NCBI GenBank assembly: GCA_035943995.1
Contig: DASZBS010000006.1
Coordinates: forward strand, 46,183 to 110,182
Direction of reading: 5' to 3'
Length of the DNA: 64,000 nucleotides
Source: Vulcanimicrobium sp035943995
Lineage (GTDB): Bacteria > Vulcanimicrobiota > Vulcanimicrobiia > Vulcanimicrobiales > Vulcanimicrobiaceae
Part shown: in pieces, positions 51,264 to 58,932 of the stretch
Layout of the letters: every line of letters starts with the position of its first letter
Position numbering within the stretch: the first letter of the stretch is position 1
Position numbers and translations under genes: made by a program
Notes under the pieces: generated by a model
The model's database searches: none
Told to the model about the DNA's origin: nothing
What the model saw: the letters and a program-made list of their open reading frames with translations, nothing else

Positions 51264-54200
51264 TTACTTCTTCTGGATGAAGATTGCGGCGCGATAGAAG
51301 CCCAAGCTGGGCGCGTAGTTGAAGCTAGGGAGGTTCGCGCCCGACAGGCCGCGCGCGGTCAAGTCTCGGGGATTGATGCTCGGTGCGTTGAGGCAGCTCA
51401 CGATTGCGTCGCCGAAAACGCGATCGTCGGCGCGAAGTTCCAGCCACGGCTCCGCTTTTGCTGCATGCCTCGACACAGTGAAGCCCGCAGGCACCGCGGG
51501 ATGTCCATCAGCGTAGATCGCCGTGATGTAGTTCCGGAGGGAGCGGAGCGCGTCTTCGACAGCCGGCCGATACGTCGCCGGACACGTTTCCTCGTCTACC
51601 GCAAACGGATTCGCCGGTGCGTGCGCCGGTAACTCCGTGCGGTACGTCTGATCCGGCTGCGTCTCGTTGACACCCTCCGGTGCCAAATATACACCCGCGA
51701 GCGGCGAATAGTAGATGCTGAATCCCCGCGCTTCGCGTTCTTGCCAGCCCGGAATGTAAAGATGAAGTCGAAGGGCGTCGTCGTATGACCCCCAGTGGAC
51801 CCGCGTGCAACGCGTGAACGGACTGATCTTCCGCGACTGGCCGGGCAGCAGATGCATGCGTATGGCATAGCTGTCTCCGTTGCGCACGAACGAAAGCTCG
51901 AACGCGTCAAACGACGTACTCGGGAATTCCTTGAGCTGCGGGTTTCCGCGCAGCGCCTCCTGGATGCGGAGGTCGTACGCGCGAAGCGCATCCCCGTAGA
52001 GCTTTGCCTGCGGAAGCTGCTCAGATCCGCACAGCGGGCTTTCCTTGTCAGGTGCGAGCCAATCCGCCCGCACGACCGTCTCGAAATCGATCGGCGCGAA
52101 AGCGAAGCCGCCTTGCAAGGAGAACGGCGGCGAAAGCAACGCGGCTTTGTCGATCCCCTGCTTGCCGAGCGCCAATCGGTAACGCACGCTGTACGTCCGC
52201 GGCGCGACCGGTGTGGCGAGCGTCGGGAATGGTTCGAACCGCGCGAACGGCCCGGCGTCCACGTTCGTCGCGTTCTGGACGGCAACCGTGAAGTCGCCTG
52301 TGAACGCCGCCAGCCGCATGCCGACGTCGATCGTCGTGAACGGCCGTTCGCGATACGTGTTGTTGCTTCCGCGATAGCTTGCGATCGCTAGTAGCGTCGT
52401 GCTGCGGCTCAGCGCGTATGTGAGCCTCGCCGATTCCGTGTGCAGCGGGAGCGATGGGACTTGATCGCCGGCGACGAGATTCGAGCCATGCACGAACGGG
52501 AAGCCCGATCCGAAAGCACGTGTCCGCGACAGCGCGTATGCCAGCTCGATCCGAAGCGGACGTCCGATGTCGAAAGACGCGGACGAATCGAAACCATCGG
52601 TCATGACGCGGTCGACGGGGCTCGACACTCGATAAAAGAGATTCGCTGGCGTCACAGCAAACGGTTGCCCGCAGCTCGCCGCGCCCGCCTGCGAAGCCGT
52701 CGTCAAGTACGTACCTGTGAGCAACGACCCGGACAGCGCGGTGGCGGGCACGATGACGTTGACGAAGGCGTTGCGGCTGACATCCCGGTAGGCGTCGACG
52801 TTCACCGAAATGCGCGCGCCCGAATGGTGCACGCCGGCCCGCGTGTTGGTCGTCGCGGGGATCGACGGGGCCGAGAGGAACGGCCCGTCACCGAGCACCG
52901 TTCGGTCGCTGCAATCGAACGTCAGATCGCTCGCGAGCCCGACCCCGCTAAAGGATGGGAGCGCCGTGCCGAGATGACCGGTCGCAAAGGAAGCGGTCAG
53001 CGCGTCGTGATTGGTCAATTGGTAGCGGGTGCGCACGTCGAATGTGCTGTGGGTGGTGCCGCCACTGGCGTCGCGTCCGGCCTCGGCAAAGAGGGTGAAG
53101 TTGCGCGAAGCGACGACGGGAACGTTGACGGCGAGCGACGTCACGGATGATGCGATGGGCGGCGGAAACGCGGAGGAGACGAACGATCCGTCGATGTTGG
53201 TCACGTCGCGATACGAAGACATGGTCAGGTTCGCGACGCGCGAGCCCGCGTACAGCAACCCGAGCTTCGCCTGATAACCGCGACGATCGGTCGTTGCACT
53301 GTTCTCGAACCCGGCGATGGTTCCGGCGCTCACCCTGTTCCGAAAGAGCTCGAGGCTTTGGAACCGCGACTGAAATACGTTGACCTCAAACGTTGCCCGC
53401 TCGAGCGTGAGCGTGTCGCGGATGTCGGCGTAGGCCGCGCGCTGAACCGTCTGGTTCCCAATGCCGTAGCCGCACGGCAACGGCCCGGATTGTTCGGTGC
53501 AGATCAACGGCGTCGTGGTCTCGATCCTCCCGACATCGAGCAGCACGACGTGGTTCGCATCGAACCCGTACCGCGTCGTGAACGTGTCGCCCCACGACAG
53601 CGGGTTCGCACGATGGATGTAGGCCGTCCCGGTGGAATCGGCGTAATAGCGGGCATCGAGCGGCTGCCCTCGTTCGTCTTGCGCGTGAACGAACGAGAAA
53701 CCGACGCGGCCCGCCGTCCCGCGCTCCCGCAGTGTCAGCGCCGAGCCGCCGAAGGACGCTGCGCGCTGCTGCACCGTTCCAACCCAATCGATGGTCGGGT
53801 CGTAAGTGTGCGTGTCGAGCGATCCGTTTGGTGCGCCGGCTACCAGATCCGAACCGAGCGACGCGGAGGAGAAGATGTCGCTGCCGAGCAGGCCGAATTG
53901 GTTCTTCGTACCGCTCGGAAAGATCGGCGCACCGTTGATCGTCGTCGCAGTCGTAGACGCGTCATGGTTGTGGATCAACAACGATCCGTCCGGCTTGCGG
54001 CCGAGCGCGGGAACCGTCTCGAGCGAACCGCCGACGCTGCCGGCGATGACCGCCGACGGGTCGGACTCATGCGTGCGTTGCGCGAGGTTCGCCGTCGGGC
54101 GTGAACGCGCCGCGACCGCCCCGATCCGCGATAGCTTCGTGCGCACGCCGGCCACCGTCAGCAGCTGCACCGCCGCCGCCGAAGCGGAGACGTCGGCATC

Positions 54201-54488
54201 ATGACTGAAACTGTAACCGTCCGCTTCGACGCGAACGCCGTAGCTCGCGCGCACGACCGCCGGAAACACCACGACGCCGTCGCTATTCGTGAAACCATCG
54301 TACATCCGCGCATCGCTAAGCAGGCGAACGTGCGCGCGCGGAACGGGACGTCGCGACGCCGAGTCGACGACCGTCACCCGCACGGTGATGCGCGCCGGCT
54401 CCGCAGCGATTGCCGGTCCGGGCATAGCGCAGAGCAGGACCAGCACTGCGAAAAGCCGCCGCCAAGCCCGAAATGAGTCTCGGCACAT
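51264..54488 (-). CDS. TonB-dependent-receptor-like protein with duplicated two-Cys C-terminal domain
   Basis: A 1074-residue exported protein: signal peptide (LFAVLVLLCAMPGPAIA), carboxypeptidase-regulatory-like domain (VVDSASRRPVPRAHVRLLSD), plug with an IHNHDASTTATTINGAPIF segment and a barrel to about residue 800 (TYSVRYRLALG). About 270 residues follow the barrel and contain two copies of a two-cysteine domain: Cys820/Cys894 ending FSIYYSPLAGVY and Cys969/Cys1032 ending FNYAPSLGFY. It is the last gene after sigma and anti-sigma genes (8-base gap), as in iron-starvation-type signalling loci. Substrate unknown; probable disulfides are inferred. Confidence 0.85.
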   Translation of the reverse strand: MCRDSFRAWRRLFAVLVLLCAMPGPAIAAEPARITVRVTVVDSASRRPVPRAHVRLLSDARMYDGFTNSDGVVVFPAVVRASYGVRVEADGYSFSHDADVSASAAAVQLLTVAGVRTKLSRIGAVAARSRPTANLAQRTHESDPSAVIAGSVGGSLETVPALGRKPDGSLLIHNHDASTTATTINGAPIFPSGTKNQFGLLGSDIFSSASLGSDLVAGAPNGSLDTHTYDPTIDWVGTVQQRAASFGGSALTLRERGTAGRVGFSFVHAQDERGQPLDARYYADSTGTAYIHRANPLSWGDTFTTRYGFDANHVVLLDVGRIETTTPLICTEQSGPLPCGYGIGNQTVQRAAYADIRDTLTLERATFEVNVFQSRFQSLELFRNRVSAGTIAGFENSATTDRRGYQAKLGLLYAGSRVANLTMSSYRDVTNIDGSFVSSAFPPPIASSVTSLAVNVPVVASRNFTLFAEAGRDASGGTTHSTFDVRTRYQLTNHDALTASFATGHLGTALPSFSGVGLASDLTFDCSDRTVLGDGPFLSAPSIPATTNTRAGVHHSGARISVNVDAYRDVSRNAFVNVIVPATALSGSLLTGTYLTTASQAGAASCGQPFAVTPANLFYRVSSPVDRVMTDGFDSSASFDIGRPLRIELAYALSRTRAFGSGFPFVHGSNLVAGDQVPSLPLHTESARLTYALSRSTTLLAIASYRGSNNTYRERPFTTIDVGMRLAAFTGDFTVAVQNATNVDAGPFARFEPFPTLATPVAPRTYSVRYRLALGKQGIDKAALLSPPFSLQGGFAFAPIDFETVVRADWLAPDKESPLCGSEQLPQAKLYGDALRAYDLRIQEALRGNPQLKEFPSTSFDAFELSFVRNGDSYAIRMHLLPGQSRKISPFTRCTRVHWGSYDDALRLHLYIPGWQEREARGFSIYYSPLAGVYLAPEGVNETQPDQTYRTELPAHAPANPFAVDEETCPATYRPAVEDALRSLRNYITAIYADGHPAVPAGFTVSRHAAKAEPWLELRADDRVFGDAIVSCLNAPSINPRDLTARGLSGANLPSFNYAPSLGFYRAAIFIQKK

Positions 54489-54496
54489 GGATACGG

Positions 54497-55111
54497 CTAC
54501 GTGTTTACGCTTGAAAGCGCCAAGATCAATGCATCACGTTCGCGATCCGGTGTCCCCTTCACATAGAGCAGCGTATAGCTCGTGGTTCGCGACGTGGCGG
54601 CGGCCGAGAGCAGCGGCTGCAACCCCGCATCATCGGGAAGCAACACCCCTGTCCCGGAGCCGCGATGCGATGCAATAACGTAGAATAGGCCGGCCGAATG
54701 CAGCGAGCCGCGCACGACGACGCCGCTCCTTCCGGAGGTCCACGCTTTTTCTACGCGTTCAATACTGCTCAAGCTCTGCCACAGAGCGGCCGTTCGCACG
54801 TCGACGGACGGTATGGTGACGGGTTGGAGGGCGTCCACCGTCATGTCGCGTGACGTTGCGGTGGATAATGCCTGCGACAGCGACCGTGCAAGTTCGATCG
54901 GGTTCATGTGCGGTCCGGCTACGGCTGCCAGACTGAATAGTGCGACGAACGCGACCGTCGCCACAGAGGCGGCAACACGCACCGACCCAACCATGCGATG
55001 CGAGCGAATTCGCACGATGTCCTCAGTCGGGATCGTGTGCACGTCCGGGCAATCGAGGGACGATAGGGAAACGCGGACCGCGGTAAATCGTCGGTCGAGA
55101 TCATCAGCCAT
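54497..55111 (-). CDS. Anti-sigma-factor-like single-pass membrane protein
   Basis: A 204-residue protein with about 40 cytoplasmic residues, one transmembrane helix (VRVAASVATVAFVALFSLAA) and an approximately 140-residue exported domain. Position decides the call: the ATG is one base after the stop of the ECF sigma gene, and the receptor gene follows 8 bases later. No zinc anti-sigma motif (HxxxCxxC) is present, so it would be a non-ZAS or FecR-like type. The exported part has no clear FecR signature. Confidence 0.65.
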   Translation of the reverse strand: MADDLDRRFTAVRVSLSSLDCPDVHTIPTEDIVRIRSHRMVGSVRVAASVATVAFVALFSLAAVAGPHMNPIELARSLSQALSTATSRDMTVDALQPVTIPSVDVRTAALWQSLSSIERVEKAWTSGRSGVVVRGSLHSAGLFYVIASHRGSGTGVLLPDDAGLQPLLSAAATSRTTSYTLLYVKGTPDRERDALILALSSVNT

Positions 55112-55112
55112 G

Positions 55113-55685
55113 TCAGAACCCTCCGCTCAGGGCGACGCCGGGATGAGGTTGCGTTGCGGCCGGACTCTCCTTCAAAATCGCGCGCAGCTTCGCTCTCGCT
55201 TGGTGGACCCTGAAGCGAACCGTGCCTGCCGGCACACCTAGGATGGCAGCGACTTCCGCACTGGAGTACCCAACGATCTCATTCAGAACGATCGCCTCGC
55301 GCAATGGCTTCGGAAGCTGAAGCACGCACGTCCTTAGGAAGCTCAAATCGTCGTCAGGCGCTGCCGTCCGCGTCTGAAGGCCGTTTGGAATCGAACGCCA
55401 TCGCGCGTTTGATTTCAACTCCTTCCGGGCCGCTCGTGTGAGGATCCGTATGAACCACGGTATGAACCTGGCCGGCGAACGGAGCTCCGGGAGATGCATG
55501 AAGGATGCAAGGCAAGCGTTCTGCGCCGCATCCTGTGCGGTCGCACGATCGCCGCCGCACAGCGCGACCGCCGTCCGGTACGCTCCGGGCCAGATTGCAG
55601 CCATAAGCTCCTCGGCGCTGCCGTGATCACGAGCCATGGCTCTTCGAACGAGGTTCTCGTCAATTGCCGTTAAACAGAAGGACAT
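55113..55685 (-). CDS. ECF sigma-70-family factor
   Basis: A 190-residue sigma factor: region 2 (AAIWPGAYRTAVALCGGDRA, TAQDAAQNACLASF) and region 4 (LPKPLREAIVLNEIVGYSSA, EVAAILGVPAGTVRFRVHQA). The ATG at 55685 is preceded by a weak GGGA. It lies between genes for two exported small proteins and an anti-sigma-like protein plus receptor, so it probably directs transcription of this operon in response to the receptor. Confidence 0.9.
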   Translation of the reverse strand: MSFCLTAIDENLVRRAMARDHGSAEELMAAIWPGAYRTAVALCGGDRATAQDAAQNACLASFMHLPELRSPARFIPWFIRILTRAARKELKSNARWRSIPNGLQTRTAAPDDDLSFLRTCVLQLPKPLREAIVLNEIVGYSSAEVAAILGVPAGTVRFRVHQARAKLRAILKESPAATQPHPGVALSGGF

Positions 55686-55760
55686 AGTATCCCATTGAGG
55701 TGCTACGACATACGATTGTTGGCGTAATCGACGAAAATCTCCGTCCGTCGGCAGGAGGAG

Positions 55761-56279
55761 TCAGCGAGCGGGGCGCTTGCGGACCTCGTGCACGACATAA
55801 TAGAAGCCCACATCGGGCGAGAACTCGAAGTCGACCTCGTTTTTCGGAGCGGCTTGAACGTGTAGACCGCGGCGCTGGGCCTCGGGGACGTCCGCGCCAC
55901 CGACATGAAAGCAATTGGCGAGCCAATCGAGGTCGATCGGGCGCGATAGATCGAACGAGATGGCGTACGCTGTGTGCCAACGTTCGTATCGTGCGGTGAT
56001 CGATGGAGTCAGGGCGCGCCGTGGCGCGTTGACGACATGCGCAGAGTCCGCGATGAACCGTCTCACAGCGGCAGCAAAAACCATTGACCGGTGGTAACCC
56101 GCAGTCATGCAGAGGCCGTTTCGATCGATCGCCCACGCCCTGTCGCCGACCGGAGGCATTGGGATCGGACCCAGGTCGAAGTCGGCTTTCGCGGTGCCAG
56201 CGCTCGACGCGAGCAGGCAGCATGCGAACAACGCTCCGATACTCGCCCTCATCATGGTCCCGATAATGGAGCTTGTCAT
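55761..56279 (-). CDS. Exported protein with one two-Cys domain
   Basis: A 172-residue protein with a signal peptide (RASIGALFACCLLASSAGTA) and a mature part containing Cys57 (NGLCMTAGYHRSM), Cys123 (WLANCFHVGGADVPE) and the closing strand FEFSPDVGFYYVV. The order and spacing match the repeats at the C-terminus of the receptor at 51264-54488. Function unknown. The ATG at 56279 overlaps the stop of the upstream lipoprotein gene (ATGA); ATG 56255/56252, nearer the signal peptide, are alternatives. Confidence 0.7.
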   Translation of the reverse strand: MTSSIIGTMMRASIGALFACCLLASSAGTAKADFDLGPIPMPPVGDRAWAIDRNGLCMTAGYHRSMVFAAAVRRFIADSAHVVNAPRRALTPSITARYERWHTAYAISFDLSRPIDLDWLANCFHVGGADVPEAQRRGLHVQAAPKNEVDFEFSPDVGFYYVVHEVRKRPAR

Positions 56280-56785
56280 GGTTTCACGAGATAAAGCCCA
56301 ATGTCGCTGGCATAGTACAGATGGTGCAGCGAGTTCGGGAGCCCGAGCCGGTCGGCGTCTCGGGCTCGGCCGAAGTGCAGCGGCTTGCACCGACCGATGG
56401 AATCCCATTGGTCTCCTGTCCGTTCGGTGTTGCCCGGGTGAACGAGAAAGAGCACTTGGTCACGAGCGATTTTCACGGGACCGACCAGTGTTAGCTTCCA
56501 GCCTGTCGCACGGTCGGTTACCCTTGCGCGCTGCATGGTCCCGATCTTCGCTCGCGCCGTAGAAACATCAATGAAGTGCAATACGGGGCTCGCAATTCGT
56601 CGATAATGATCGCTACAAAACCAAGGCGCGTCATCCAAGCGGACCGTCTTGGCTGGGGTGGACAACGATTCAGGAAAGGCAACGAAATGGGGGTACGGCG
56701 GGTTCACGTCGGAAGTGTTCTGCGCGTTGCCGCATGCCGCAAGCGTGACAACCGCCGCCAAAACAAGGTGCAACCGGAATCTCAC
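56276..56785 (-). CDS. Lipoprotein with one two-Cys domain
   Basis: A 169-residue protein with a signal peptide and lipobox (VVTLAACGN). The mature part has Cys57 (APWFCSDHYRR), Cys133 (SIGRCKPLHFGRARD) and the closing strand LYYASDIGLYLV at the very C-terminus, the same layout as the next gene and the receptor tail. GTG 56785 is chosen because it puts the signal peptide at the N-terminus; there is no good ribosome binding site, and a stable hairpin lies just upstream. Translation may depend on the leader structure. Confidence 0.65.
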   Translation of the reverse strand: MRFRLHLVLAAVVTLAACGNAQNTSDVNPPYPHFVAFPESLSTPAKTVRLDDAPWFCSDHYRRIASPVLHFIDVSTARAKIGTMQRARVTDRATGWKLTLVGPVKIARDQVLFLVHPGNTERTGDQWDSIGRCKPLHFGRARDADRLGLPNSLHHLYYASDIGLYLVKP

Positions 56786-56789
56786 ACTA

Positions 56790-56819
56790 CCGGGAGGACA
56801 GCTCGCGCTGTCCTCCCGG
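56790..56819 (-). promoter_or_regulatory. Perfect 13-bp hairpin with GNRA loop inside the operon
   Basis: CCGGGAGGACAGC (56790-56802) and its exact complement (56807-56819) enclose four bases that read GCGA in the minus-strand transcript, a GNRA tetraloop. It lies between the cysteine-rich peptide gene and the lipoprotein gene, 4 bases before the GTG. With no T-run it is more likely an RNA-stability or translation-control element than a terminator; it also buries a GGAGG sequence. Confidence 0.65.
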
Positions 56820-56829
56820 CGTCGCGGCG

Positions 56830-57018
56830 TCAGCCTTCGCCGCACTGGTTCCCGCACGGGATTTTGAAGCAATAAACCCTTCCGCCTAGGATGTTAGGAT
56901 CGGAGATGCAACAATAGCACGTACTAGCCGCGAACGCTTGCGGCGGACTCGCAAGCAACGGAAATACGAGCAACGAAAGACCGACGACGAGTCGTATCGA
57001 CCGCTTCAGAAATGACAT
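56830..57018 (-). CDS. Small secreted cysteine-rich peptide (62 aa)
   Basis: A 62-residue product: basic start and hydrophobic signal (IRLVVGLSLLVFPLLASPPQ, then AFA-A cleavage site) followed by a roughly 30-residue mature peptide with six cysteines (TCYCCISDPN ... YCFKIPCGNQCGEG). It resembles a disulfide-rich or metal-binding peptide; no family is recognised. GAGG lies 9 bases before ATG 57018. It is the first gene of the operon leading to sigma, anti-sigma and receptor, so it could be the exported ligand or a lure for the receptor. Confidence 0.7.
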   Translation of the reverse strand: MSFLKRSIRLVVGLSLLVFPLLASPPQAFAASTCYCCISDPNILGGRVYCFKIPCGNQCGEG

Positions 57019-57036
57019 TGGGTCAAACCTCGCTTT

Positions 57037-57076
57037 TGTAAACGATGCCAGTCCGAAAGGATGTGAATCGTTCACA
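57037..57076 (-). promoter_or_regulatory. CRP-like palindrome and weak promoter upstream of the peptide gene
   Basis: TGTGAA-n3-TTCACA (57062-57076) is a perfect 15-base palindrome, close to a CRP/FNR-type site but one base shorter in the centre than TGTGA-n6-TCACA. TTTACA (57037-57042 on the minus strand) could be a -10 box without a -35; the palindrome centre would then be near -40, where class II activators bind. Confidence 0.4.
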
Positions 57077-57349
57077 GCTCTGAGAGAGTGAGAGTTTCGG
57101 CGAAGCGAAAGCCACGTCAGAGGGAAGCCTCCCGGTCGCGGCTTCTGCGGTCCGTTGCAAGTATGGTCATATCGGTTGTTTGGTGTCAATACCACGCAGG
57201 CCTAGCACGTCGGCTTGCGCGAGCGGACGTAAACGCGGACCATTGCCGACGTCGACTCCCTCGACCGTGCGATGATTACCGCGGTTGAAGTATTGTGGCG
57301 CAGCGCGCTTTCGAGAGACGATAGGCGGCGGCTTGAATGACGAACGGAC

Positions 57350-57460
57350 TTGACTGTTGCGGACGAGCAGCAGGTCGCCGCGGCGACGCGTCTCGACGCG
57401 GCGTTCCGCGGCGCGGCTCCGCGAGTCCGTGACAATTCCGTGACAAGAACGCGGCCCCGC
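57350..57460 (+). pseudogene. Possible C-terminal remnant of a tyrosine recombinase
   Basis: The frame encodes VADEQQVAAATRLDAAFRG ... VRDNSVTRTRPRK, resembling the variable C-terminus that follows the catalytic tyrosine in phage-type integrases (…ERLDAAF…). No catalytic domain is present upstream, where an in-frame stop occurs. The 3' end lies 50 bases from a tRNA-Glu 3'-end copy, the normal position of an integrase gene next to its attachment site. The similarity is suggestive only. Confidence 0.35.
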
Positions 57461-57466
57461 AAATAC

Positions 57467-57492
57467 GAAAACCGCGTGGTTACGCGGTTTTT
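57467..57492. terminator. Bidirectional intrinsic terminator
   Basis: Inverted repeat AAAACCGCG-n6-CGCGGTTTTT gives a GC stem flanked by A and T runs, able to terminate on either strand. It lies 17 bases from the tRNA-Glu 3'-end copy, as a similar terminator does next to the intact tRNA. Confidence 0.65.
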
Positions 57493-57508
57493 CGTGCCTG
57501 GAAATGTG

Positions 57509-57531
57509 GCCCCAACGGGATTCGAACCCGT
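57509..57531 (-). repeat. 23-bp copy of the tRNA-Glu 3' end (candidate att site)
   Basis: The 23 bases from G57509 to T57531 are identical to 61109-61131, i.e. the T-arm and most of the 3' acceptor strand of tRNA-Glu, in the same orientation and exactly 3600 bp away. The rest of a tRNA is not present on the right side. This is the usual appearance of the distal attachment site left by integration into a tRNA gene. Confidence 0.55.
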
Positions 57532-57749
57532 AAATCGGGGTCCCGGCCGGTCCCGGAAGCTACTGCGAAGTCCCGTTTTATGGGGATTTTTCGCGTTATC
57601 GACACCGGCTCGTCCCGTCTGATCCCGTCGAATTGCGGGGCGTCTGTGAGAGCCGTGTGAGAGCCCAGAGGGTTCAGAGGCCGGGACCGTACCCGTTCCC
57701 GGTGGCAGCGTCGACAGCAAGCGTAGCGTAGAGCACACGCAGAGCCCGC

Positions 57750-58532
57750 TCATCTTGCGGCGTCCGCCAATTCGATCCAGGTCGGTGCGTGGTCGCTGGT
57801 CTTCTCTTTCGCGCGGACGCTCCGGTCGACGCCCGCGGACACGAGCCGAGCTGCGACCTCCCGGCTGAGCAGCAGATGATCGATGCGTAGACCTGCGTCG
57901 CGGCCGAACGCGTTGCGGAAATAATCCCAGAACGTGTAGATTCGCTCGCCCGGGTGCAGCGACCGCAGCGCGTCCGTCCAGCCCTGTCCCGCCAGACGGT
58001 GGAACGCTGCGCGCACCTCGGGGCGGAAGAGCGCGTCGTCGACCCAGCGCTCCGGCTTATACACGTCGAGGTCCGTCGGCATCACGTTGTAATCGCCGGC
58101 CAGCACGACCGGAATTGGACGCGTCAGCAACGTCGACGCGTAGCTCGCAAACGCTTCAAACCATGCGAGTTTGTAGTCGAACTTCGGACCTGGAGCCGGG
58201 TTTCCGTTGGGCAGGTAAAGGCAACCGATCAGCACGCCGCTCACCGTGGCCTCGATGTAGCGCGACTGCGCCACGTCAGGCTCACCGGGAAGACCGCGCC
58301 GCGTCTCGACGGGAGTCTCGCCGCGGGAAAGTATCGCGACCCCGTTCCAGCTCTTCTGCCCGAGCCAGATCGCGCCGTAGCCTGCGTCACGCAGTGCGGC
58401 TTCGGGAAACTTTTCTTGCGGTGCCTTCAGTTCCTGAAGACACACGACGTCGGGCCGCGCTTCCGCGAGCCACTCCAGCAGCACCGGCAGGCGCCCGTTG
58501 ACGCCGTTCACGTTGTACGTCGCGATCTTCAT
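57750..58532 (-). CDS. xth: Exodeoxyribonuclease III
   Basis: A 260-residue member of the exonuclease-endonuclease-phosphatase superfamily acting at abasic sites and 3' termini in base-excision repair. Motifs: MKIATYNVNGVNGRLPVLLEW, DVVCLQELKAP (metal-binding Glu), CLYLPNGNPAPGPKFDYK, VLAGDYNVMP, LRIDHLLLS and TSDHAPTWIEL. Full length, ATG 58532. It is a housekeeping-type gene, which argues against everything between the two tRNA-Glu repeats being recently mobile. Confidence 0.94.
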   Translation of the reverse strand: MKIATYNVNGVNGRLPVLLEWLAEARPDVVCLQELKAPQEKFPEAALRDAGYGAIWLGQKSWNGVAILSRGETPVETRRGLPGEPDVAQSRYIEATVSGVLIGCLYLPNGNPAPGPKFDYKLAWFEAFASYASTLLTRPIPVVLAGDYNVMPTDLDVYKPERWVDDALFRPEVRAAFHRLAGQGWTDALRSLHPGERIYTFWDYFRNAFGRDAGLRIDHLLLSREVAARLVSAGVDRSVRAKEKTSDHAPTWIELADAAR

Positions 58533-58613
58533 TGGACGGGTAGACTAAAGCATCCAGCCAGGAATGTCTTTCTTGCCAAGCGTCGCAGCGGCGACGGCGG
58601 GCGTAGCGAAGGG

Positions 58614-58931
58614 TCACCGCCATACGGTGCCGCCGTTGGCGAGATAGTCGTGGACCGATTCCAGCGCGTGATCCCGGTGCTTCTGCAGCGTCATGCCGAG
58701 CGAGACTTCGGCGAAGCCTGCGGCAGCTTCGAGATCCCCGGCGATTGCGCCGCGCCGACGGCAGACGATCGCGAGCAACAGCAGTGAGGTGAGCCCGTTC
58801 GGGATGCACGAGGTTTCGTACGTGAGGAACGCTTCACGCAAGATTCGCTCGCGATCGCTCGCTGGTTCGCGCGTCCAGTCGATGCCGTAGCGCTTGAAGA
58901 TCTCGGGCGGCCTGAACGGAAGGACGTTCAT
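58614..58931 (-). CDS. Module protein B, copy 2 (105 aa, unknown function)
   Basis: The paralogue of 23985-24302, same length: MNVLPFRPPEIFKRYGIDWT, FLTYETSCIPNGLTSLLLLA and GMTLQKHRDHALESVHDYLA. Replacements between copies are conservative (for example K/E, H/Q), which suggests selection on the protein. It follows gene A with one intervening base, as in copy 1. Function unknown. Confidence 0.75.
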   Translation of the reverse strand: MNVLPFRPPEIFKRYGIDWTREPASDRERILREAFLTYETSCIPNGLTSLLLLAIVCRRRGAIAGDLEAAAGFAEVSLGMTLQKHRDHALESVHDYLANGGTVWR

Positions 58932-58932
58932 G

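Noticed and set aside
57480..57620. A complete tRNA or tmRNA gene at the 57.5-kb T-arm-like sequence
   Set aside because: Only the 3' acceptor strand and T-arm are present; the sequence on the 5' side cannot form D- or anticodon arms, and no tmRNA tag frame or matching 5' acceptor was seen.
57202..57753. 183-codon minus-strand frame
   Set aside because: It runs through the tRNA-like repeat and terminator (its SNPVGA stretch is the translated T-arm) and has no family features.
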